Shown here: positions 57,067 to 64,000 of the stretch, one piece after another
How positions within the stretch are numbered: the first letter of the stretch is position 1
Layout: every line of letters starts with the position of its first letter
Assembly: GCA_029204225.1 (NCBI GenBank)
Contig: CM055112.1
Coordinates: forward strand, 21,332,578 to 21,396,577
Source: Diphasiastrum complanatum
Taxonomy: Eukaryota; Streptophyta; Lycopodiopsida; Lycopodiales; Lycopodiaceae
Length of the DNA stretch: 64,000 nucleotides
Direction: 5' to 3'
Program-made: the position numbers and the translations under genes
The notes under the pieces: model-generated
Database searches by the model: none
Seen by the model: only the letters and a program-made list of their open reading frames with translations
What the model was told of the DNA's origin: nothing

Positions 57067-59008
57067 TAAACTGAAAAAAAAAAAACATAAACACAGTTAA
57101 ATGTAATTAATCAAAGATCAGTTAATAGGACTTTGTATATGAAAAAAATAAAAACACAATTAAAAGTAATTAATCGAATATTACCTCTTCCAGATTTGGA
57201 AGTCCATCTTGTAATGCAAGCCAATTTAAAAAGTGTTTGGCATTGCATATGATATACCAGCCACAGTTGACAGAATCGACCTGCTGGGAGGACTGCAAAA
57301 TCCAAATTTGAACATTATGAGATATCGGATCAACACGCCAGATGTAAGAATAGATCTACAACGGAAATAAGCGCGCGTCGATCCAATATCAAAAAACTTT
57401 AATTGAATATCGGATCAGCACGCACGTTGGAAAAATAAACAATCAATAACTACAAGGACGCGTCGAACCGATATTGAAAAAATTATATCTCTGCATCAAC
57501 CATTTTCAGTTTCGAATATGCTTTTGCATTTGGTACTGGAAATAGTTTCAGTATTTTTTGTATATGGGTCCTGGCAATTTTGTGTGTGTGTGTAATAGAG
57601 TTCATCTTCAAACAAACTGGATTACAACACCCTCATCATTGACGTACAGAGACAACACATATAAGCTCCAACAATCACTGAAATCAGAAAACAAAAAATT
57701 TATGAGAATCAATGTGAAATCAAAATTCATATGAAAAATTCAATAAAATAAAATCTGAAAAATAGTCACTTACTTTGTTATGTATGGCAGCATGAGAATT
57801 GGAGTCCCCAGTCTAATGTATTGGAGCATATCATCGAGCAGACTTTTGAAATCAGTGAAATCAAATGCTGCCATGAATTGAAGGGGAAACAATGCAACAT
57901 CTATAAACAATGGAGTCTGGAAGACCTCCATCCAATACTGAATGGCCCCACCTCCTACATTGTCCCCTAGCATTTTATCCCTACTTTCTAATTCAGCAGT
58001 ATCTAAACTAGAAAGGGGGAGACCAGCATTGGTCTTCGACATCCTAAAACTGTATCGAGGACCTAAACCTTTAAGATACGTATTTAACAATGGGTCATAC
58101 TGTACATATTGAGGACTATTTACAAAGGCAAGTGCAAGGGGTGCTAGAACTAACACAGATAAACTACATAAAGAATTGTCATTCAAAATTGATTCTACCT
58201 TTACACTAACAAAATCATCTAAATCGCTTCCAACAACAAGAGGAGGGGAACTAATATTTACGGGTTTAGGAGGAGGAGGAGTTTTAGGAGGTGGAGATTT
58301 ATTAGGAGAGGAAGATTTAGCAGGAGAAGTTAAAGATGGAGTGGAAGGAGAAGAAGGAGACTTAGGAGGAGAAGAAGGAGAATCAGGAGGGGAATGAATA
58401 GAAGAAAGAATAGTATTCAGAGGAGTTGGCTTGGAAAAATCCCTCGCTTTAGATGAAGGGTCAAGAGACCTCCTCTTCTTTGAAACACTCCCGCTCTGTA
58501 TACGAATAACAAGCCGGGTTGGTTGAGATTGCTTGCGTATTCTCCTCTCTGAATCTTGTTTTGGAGGAGAGGAGGGAGCAGGTCTAAAGTATTCAGCAAA
58601 CTTGTCATATGTGTCCCGAAGCCTGAACACTATATTGAAATCCTTGGGCATGATGGTCACCCTCTTGACATGGACAGCTGCAACAACAGTATCAGAAAAA
58701 AATTTCACCTAGAAATCCTCATATGCCGTGTGCAGCGCCTCAATTGTCGTTACCGTCCATCTCACATCTGCAGATAAACTTCTTGTCACCTGCCTGATGG
58801 ACATCTGTATGTGAGATTTCGAAATCAGAAGATTATTTGTCTTCTGAAGCTTCCGAATATCCTTGAGCCATGGAGGATCTCTTCTTCTGCTCCTTGGCCT
58901 AGGAGGAGGTGGTGGTGGACGAGGTGGCGGTTGTGGATTTCCCTGACCCGCACCTAAAATTGGTATTCCACTTGAATGCCCACGTGCTGTCTGCTTGGTC
59001 TGCTCCAT
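57028..59008 (-). pseudogene. Histone H3-like / C48 (Ulp1-type) protease fusion gene, broken
   Basis: Exon 1 (59008-57774) starts MEQTKQTARGHSSG, like the H3 tail TKQTAR. A Pro/Arg-rich stretch follows, then an ungapped match to the H3 fold from DIRKLQKTNNLLI through AVHVKRVTIMPKD. In-frame TAG (58711-58709) sits where H3 has Leu. Next come a Pro/Ser/Lys linker and the C48 N-terminal part (LGDNVGGGAIQYWMEVFQ). Exon 2 (57677 to about 57490) aligns with the HW...DSL block, but Cys replaces the catalytic His (DCWSLYVL), and a 1-nt shift near 57615 precedes EDEL. Exon 3 (57292-57185) has SSQQVDSVNCGWYI with the catalytic Cys (57265-57263). Exon 4 begins at 57070. GT-AG borders are visible. Family role: de-SUMOylation or processing; the fused product's role is unknown. 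Confidence 0.75.
57321..57476. repeat. Motif cluster A (inside the protease gene intron)
   Basis: Four copies of the GATATCGGATCARCACGC-type motif, orientation + - + -: 57321-57338, 57371-57390 (reverse), 57405-57423 and 57458-57476 (reverse). It lies in the intron just before the exon with the catalytic Cys. Confidence 0.8.
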
Positions 59009-59014
59009 TAATGT

Positions 59015-59182
59015 GTAGTAGCGGATCAGCACGCAATAATGTTGATTACAGGATCAGACCTCAGGTCGGACACGTCGAAGCGATACTAGAGCTCAACAAT
59101 TACGTAAGCTGGTAGTAGATGAGTGTGCGCGAGTATTAACGGATTGAAGGAAGTTGGTTTCAAGCGCGCTGAATAGATATCG
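59015..59182. repeat. Motif cluster B (just upstream of the H3-like start)
   Basis: Copies: 59017-59034 (+), 59071-59087 (reverse, degenerate) and 59162-59182 (reverse). They sit within 10-175 bp upstream of the H3-like ATG at 59008, i.e. in its 5' UTR or promoter. Confidence 0.7.
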
Positions 59183-59550
59183 CATGGATGCAATTAACTA
59201 TAAGCAAAAAAACTTCAGCGTCGTTGATCAGTATATATAGAGAAAATAAAAAATGATTGCAAACGTGGTGGTTTGCAAACGTGGTGGCTCGTATTATGAT
59301 GATGATTACTCATAGGCTTGTCAATCAAATCAATCTAAATATCCATCAGCCTTCAAAATGATTAGTCATATCAAATTAAATAGATTTAATTTCAAATAAA
59401 GTATGGTCACATCTACAATTAATGCTACAAAAGTATAATATCACACTTCTACCATTTAATGCTAAATTTGACAACGTTAAGCTTTAAATATAAGACCTTT
59501 TTTGTATCCAATAATTATAATTTTTGAAAATACCAAAAGCCAGATTTTCA
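59183..59550. other. Divergent intergenic region, part 1
   Basis: AT-rich, no coding sequence. GCAAACGTGGTGG is tandemly repeated at 59260-59287. Probably contains the promoter of the H3-like gene; a TATATATAG word lies at 59232. Confidence 0.4.
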
Positions 59551-59824
59551 CCCGATATCTAATCAACGCGCATATAAAGCATTTGACAACCATAGTATGT
59601 ATTCTGGCATGCTCATCCAATATTGGACGTAATAAGAATGATCAGAACTTGATTCAATAGATTCTGCATAACTTTGGCCATTATGAAGAGTATTCCGAAT
59701 CAAGCTTTGATCATGCATATAGGGCCAATAGTTTCGAAAATTTCGATAATATTTTTTGCGATTCAACGCGCGAGGTCCAAATGCAGCTAATACATCATTT
59801 GTTAGGCGCGCTGATCCGATATCC
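59551..59824. repeat. Motif cluster C (between divergent genes)
   Basis: Copies 59551-59571 (+), 59607-59626 (reverse), 59758-59773 (+, left half disrupted) and 59805-59824 (reverse). The two +/- pairs form units of about 70-76 bp with their GCGC ends facing each other. Confidence 0.8.
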
Positions 59825-60314
59825 TATATGCAGAAAAATATTACTAGAACGCATAATAAAAGACTTATGAAAATGTTCTGAATGAACATTATCTCAAAAG
59901 GAAAATTTTCATCTTTACAGTGCTTAAATAGGGCGAGAGATTGTAATAAACCACCTTGTTCACGTTTTTCAATGATATCCACTAATCAATTGTTTATAAT
60001 TTTTTTAATGATTATTCAAGGAGGCTAGTGATTTTCTATCTAATGCATTCCGGCACAGGTATAGATTCTAGGGTTAGGGCTAATGATGATTAGTTGAATC
60101 TAGTACTAGACTAGTCAATGTATTTTAGCTTAGGTACAAATTAGTCTCATTCTGATTGGTGGATAAATATAAGTTGTAAATCACAATTCGTTATTTGACA
60201 GATGTATGGCTGTGATCAACAGGAATTGGCTATAAATATGTGCACCACTTGCCTTATTTCGATTTTGTAATCTCTTATTTAGAACTCTCTAGCCTTCTTG
60301 TTTTTCTTCATTCT

Positions 60315-60514
60315 CCCGATATTGAATCGACGCGCGCCAACCCTTGTTGTGCATGCTCGTATTCATTCTGGCGTGCTGAATCGATATCAACCACTGCTGA
60401 CCAGTTCTTTTTGGAAAATTTCATTCTCGGCCTTACCATATCGGATCAGCGCGCGCACTTTGCTTTATTCTTCTACCGATATTTATTAGTCACGTTGAAC
60501 CGATATCGGATTCA
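60315..60514. repeat. Motif cluster D (touching the start of the 60517 gene)
   Basis: Copies 60315-60338 (+), 60371-60388 (reverse), 60437-60456 (+), 60476-60494 (+) and 60491-60510 (reverse); the last two overlap at CACG. The cluster ends 3 bp before the ATG at 60517. Confidence 0.8.
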
Positions 60515-60516
60515 AT

Positions 60517-62066
60517 ATGGCTAGTTTCTCCATGGCCTCAGATGACAAACTTATGGATTTTTTTAATGCCAGTGACATTCCATCTGACAAATTAGAGTAT
60601 TTTGCTAGTATTGTTTTTGCTCCCTTCGATATCGATAAGCTAGTTTATAAGAATCGTTATAATTTAATTTCTTATCTTCATAATTTTTCTCAGATTATTA
60701 GTACTCTTGTCATGGATATAGATAATTTTTGTTTCGTTCATTTTCAGGACCTTGTACATTCCCAACCATCCTCTAAGCATAAACACAATAGAAAGTACTC
60801 TAACCTGCATGACCATTTCAAAAGACATATATACTGTGATATCCACAAAAGAATATGTCGCCTTCCAATCAAAGGAATGGCTTTTGTATTCTGCATATCT
60901 GTTGAAATTCCAGATGATGAGTCTGTTGAATCTTCAACTGTTCCATTAATCAAAGCATCTGCACCTGTTCCAGTTGATGTAAATGATGCAGATACTGATA
61001 TAGGGGTTGAAGCTGAAGCTTCTATGGCTTTAAATCATCCAAAAACTCTCCCTCGTTCTATAATCCTCTCTGATTCTCTTCCATCTACATCTTCTGTTAA
61101 TCAATTAACTCTACTTGATGTTCTTTTATATTTTTTAAATTAATGAATGTTATATTTCATTTAATGATATAGAAGATGTATTGAATTTGAGAGAGGATGA
61201 AATCCTCTTAATTTTTGCTCAAAATTTATTAGAATTTTCTGACATTGTTGATTACTCATATGATGACCTTGAAAGTGAGATAGATTATGATAAAGATGAC
61301 AATTGGAAATCTGGCAATGAGGCCTTGGAGGCCATGATCGAAAAATCTAAAACCTATGAAAAGATTTTGCCTACAGAGGAGGAATTTTTGGAATTTCAAA
61401 AAAGATATCTCCCTAGGGCTAGATATATCCCCTCCGAAAATGTAGGGGCCATTGGAGTACATGACATCAGCAGAGCAAACGTCACTGATTACGATGATTA
61501 TGATCTGGTAAGTAATTATTATATTGGTATTGATATTGTTCAGTTTTCTTATTTCTTATTGGTATTGATATTGTTCAGTTTTCTTATTGAGTTTGCAGTG
61601 TTATGTATCATTCTAAATTTATTTTCTTTTCTCATTTACATGATGCTATTGAAATAGATGCCTTGGAGCCGTCCGAGGTGTATCAGCCGGGAGAAAAGAT
61701 GTTTCTCTATCTCATTATTTGAAAAAGTTTCAAAATAATGAGATTTGTATATATCATTCATCTTATAATCCATATGTAACCACTGTTATTATGGCCATCA
61801 AATCATTATCAGTTTGTTTAGGAGGCCATAAGTACGCAAGAGGAACATATAAAATAATTTTTGTGAAGAGAGATTTTGCTATCAAGATATTGGGTTATAC
61901 TCCCAATGAGACTACCAAAAGATCATCTACAATGGCCCTTTATTCGGGTTACATTGATATGAGCAAGAGGAAAAATTTAGAATTTTTGGATCCATATGAA
62001 AGGAGATTATTCCTTCATGACAATACCATCTGTCTGAATCTTGAAGAGGATGATGATGATAATTAA
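60517..62066 (+). pseudogene. Unrecognised gene of about 480 codons, left copy of the palindrome
   Basis: Three frames belong together. 60517-61143 starts MASFSMASDDKLMDFFNASD. A small frameshift near 61130 links it to 61155-61501 (NECYISFNDIEDVLNLREDE...RANVTDYDDYDL). After an intron-like gap with GTAAGT at 61502, the frame resumes near 61660 with LGAVRGVSAGRKDVSLSHYL and ends in the acidic LEEDDDDN and TAA at 62064-62066. The right arm carries the same protein with different lesions, which supports one ancestral gene. The phase across the intron is off by one, so the junction is uncertain. No known domain recognised. Confidence 0.6.
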
Positions 62067-62280
62067 ATAATTTTCTGTAATAGATTTTTGATATATTACA
62101 AGGATCTCTCTTTTGTAATGAATTTGAATGTCTTTCGAAATATCATTATATTTGGTGAGTTTTTAGCTTGATATCTAAATTGTGCTCTTCTGTTAAACCA
62201 CTGAAGAAGTTGAACTAAATATTTATTTCTTGAATTGTGTCCTCCATGATTTGTTGCTCTATGAAATGCTCCCCTTGCTT

Positions 62281-62494
62281 GCCAAATTTGAGAACGGGCA
62301 TGAAGAGAAGTTATTACATCTCATGCTAAACTAACTATTGTCTGAAGTTAACCATACTAGTTAAACGTCGGCCAAGGTCGGAAACTTAAAAAACGGTGAC
62401 CAGAAGTTACCGGTTTGCATTCTCTCTCTACGTAACCTCTCTCTAAAGTGTAATTTCTTAAAGGGCCCGTTTTGAGAACTGGTTACGTAGAGCA
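62281..62494. other. Palindrome spacer
   Basis: Unique sequence between the arms. Contains GAGAACGGGC (62291-62300) and GGGCCCGTTTTGAGAAC (62463-62479), so weak similarity continues inward. CTCTCTCTACGTAACCTCTCTC lies at 62423-62444. No coding sequence. Confidence 0.5.
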
Positions 62495-62708
62495 AAGCAA
62501 GGGGAGCATTTCAAAGAGCAACAAATCATGGAGGACACAAATCAAGAAATTAATATTTAGTTCGACTTTTTCAGTGGTGTTACAGAAGAGCACAATTTAG
62601 ATATCAAGCTAAAAACTCGTCAAGTATTACGATATATCGAAAGGCATTCAAATTCATTACAAAAGAGAGGTCCTTGTAATATATCAAAAATCTATTACAG
62701 AAAATTAT

Positions 62709-64000
62709 TTAATTATCATCATCATCCTCTTCAAGATTCAGATGGATGGTATTGTCATGAAGGAATAATCTCCTTTCATATGGATCCAAAAATTCTAAAT
62801 TTTTCCTCTTGCTCATATCAATGTAACCCAAATAAAGGGCCATTGCAGATGATCTTTTGGTAGTCTCATTGGGAGTATAACCCAATATCTTGATAGCCAA
62901 ATCTCTCTTCACAAAAATTATTTTATATGTTCCTCTTGCGTACTTATGGCCTCCTAAACAAATTGATAATGATTTGATGGCCATAATAACAGTGGTTACA
63001 TATGGATTATAAGATGAATGATATATACAAATCTCATTATTTTGAAAGTTTTTCAAATAATGAGATAGAGAAACATCTTTTCTCCCGGCTGATACACCTC
63101 GAACGGCTCCAAGGCATCTATTTCAATAGCATCATGTAAATGAGAAAAGAAAATAAATTTAGAATGATACATAACACTGCAAACTCAATAAGAAAACTGA
63201 ACAATATCAATACCAATAAGAAATAAGAAAACTGAACAATATCAATACCAATATAATAATTACTTATCAGATCATAATCATCGTAATCAGTGACGTTTGC
63301 TCTGCTGATGTCATGTCCTCCAATGGCCTCTACATTTCCGGAGGGGATATACCTAGCCCTAGGGGGATATCTTTTTTGAAATTCCAAACATTCCTCCTCT
63401 ATAGGAAAAGTCTATTCATGGGCTTTAGATTTTTCAATCATGGCCTCCAAGACCTCATTGCCAGATTTCCAATTGCCATCTTTATCATAATCTATCTCAC
63501 TTTCATGGTCATCACATGAGTAATCAACAATGTCAGAAAATTCTGATAAATTTTGAGCAAAAATTGAGAGGATTTCATCCTCTCTCATATTCAATACATC
63601 TTCTATATTATTTAATGAAATATAACATTCATTATTTATAAATTATAAAAGAACATCAAGTAGAGTTAATTGATTAACAGAAGATGCAGATGAAAGAGAA
63701 TCAGAGAGGATTATAGAACGAGGGAGAGCTTTTTGATAATCTGAGGCCATAGAAGCTTCAGCTTCAACCCCTATATCAGTATCTGCATCATTTACATCAA
63801 CTGGAGCAGGTGTAGATGCTTCGATCAATGGAACAGTTGAAGATTCAACAGACTCATCATCTGGAATTTCAGCAGATATGTAGAACACAAAAGCCATTCC
63901 TTTGATTGGAAGGCGACATATTCTTTTGTGGATATCACAGTATATCTTTCTTTTGAAATGGTCATGCAGGTTAGAGTACTTTCTATTGTGTTTATGCTTA
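62709..64000 (-). pseudogene. Unrecognised gene, right (inverted) copy, cut by window end
   Basis: Same protein as 60517-62066 read on the - strand. Its end (LEEDDDDN, TAA) is at 62709-62711; the second-exon frame is 63056-62709; the middle part is at 63594-63268; the first part (MAFVFYISAEIPDDESVESS) is at 63897-63646 and continues past 64000. Own lesions: TAA after TLLDVLL (63643-63645) and TAG after KAHE. The left copy is open at both sites but frameshifted near the first, so the copies decayed separately. Confidence 0.65.

Larger units (their letters stand above)
60775..64000. repeat. Large inverted repeat (palindrome) centred at 62387/62388
   Basis: Matching points mirror exactly: 61719 with 63056, and 62271-62280 with 62495-62504, all giving centre 62387.5. 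Arms run from about 62300 outward to at least 60775 on the left, which pairs with base 64000, the window end. The spacer of roughly 170-210 bp is mostly unpaired. Arms differ by scattered substitutions (about nine in ten residues match in the encoded protein). Confidence 0.9.

Noticed and set aside
57185-59008. Ordinary histone H3 gene or H3 pseudogene
   Set aside because: The tail after TKQTAR is unlike H3, and the frame continues after the fold into a linker and protease domain with splice sites. It is not a simple retrocopy.
60775-64000. Palindrome arms as LTRs or as terminal repeats of one element
   Set aside because: The arms contain a whole gene and lie tail to tail around a short spacer; LTRs would be in direct orientation.

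Overview
The window is land-plant nuclear DNA. Its one intact host gene is a plant-type phosphoenolpyruvate carboxylase (PEPC) on the + strand, rebuilt here as ten GT-AG exons between 1523 and 39854. The joined exons give one 969-codon frame (968 aa) with the N-terminal phosphorylation motif, the catalytic motifs and the QNTG end of the plant family. It has Ala, not Ser, in the AIPWIF(A/S)WTQTR block, so it looks non-C4. Two introns are giant (18.8 kb and 11.0 kb). Huge repeat-filled introns and very long CT tracts suggest a large-genome lineage such as a fern or gymnosperm; that is inference only.

Intron 6 (7719-26557) and intron 9 (28554-39572) hold nested retrotransposons, nearly all antisense to PEPC. 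One LINE family dominates. Several copies end in a conserved 3' hairpin followed by a (CT)n tail, and copies sit head-to-tail, each CT tail abutting the next LINE. A chromodomain Ty3/Gypsy element (15336-20753, 5-bp target duplication ATGGT) splits one LINE. Other passengers are an antisense Ty1/Copia element, a probable hAT transposase fragment, a fragment of a TRRAP/Tra1-like protein, LINE ORF1 pieces and diverged LTRs.

Downstream of PEPC, 39.9-43.9 kb holds nothing I recognise. From 43.9 to 53.7 kb there are LTR-retrotransposon remains: two inverted LTR copies of one family, an uncharacterised 271-codon ORF, a decayed + strand Copia element whose LTRs carry a repeated GCATGGATATGCTC-type motif, and a CT microsatellite of about 190 bp.

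The most unusual part is 55-64 kb. A broken gene on the - strand (59008 to about 57028) has a histone H3 tail and histone fold, then a Pro/Ser-rich linker, then a C48 (Ulp1/SENP-like) cysteine protease domain. Divergent from it is an unrecognised gene of roughly 480 codons, present as two inverted copies that form a palindrome of at least 3.2 kb centred at 62387/62388 and running off the window. A motif of about 20 bp (near CCGATAT-YGATC-RRCGCGC) occurs about 16 times in nearly alternating orientation at 57.3-57.5, 59.0-59.2, 59.55-59.82 and 60.3-60.5 kb, next to the starts of both genes. I read this as an undescribed mobile or virus-like element; that is inference.
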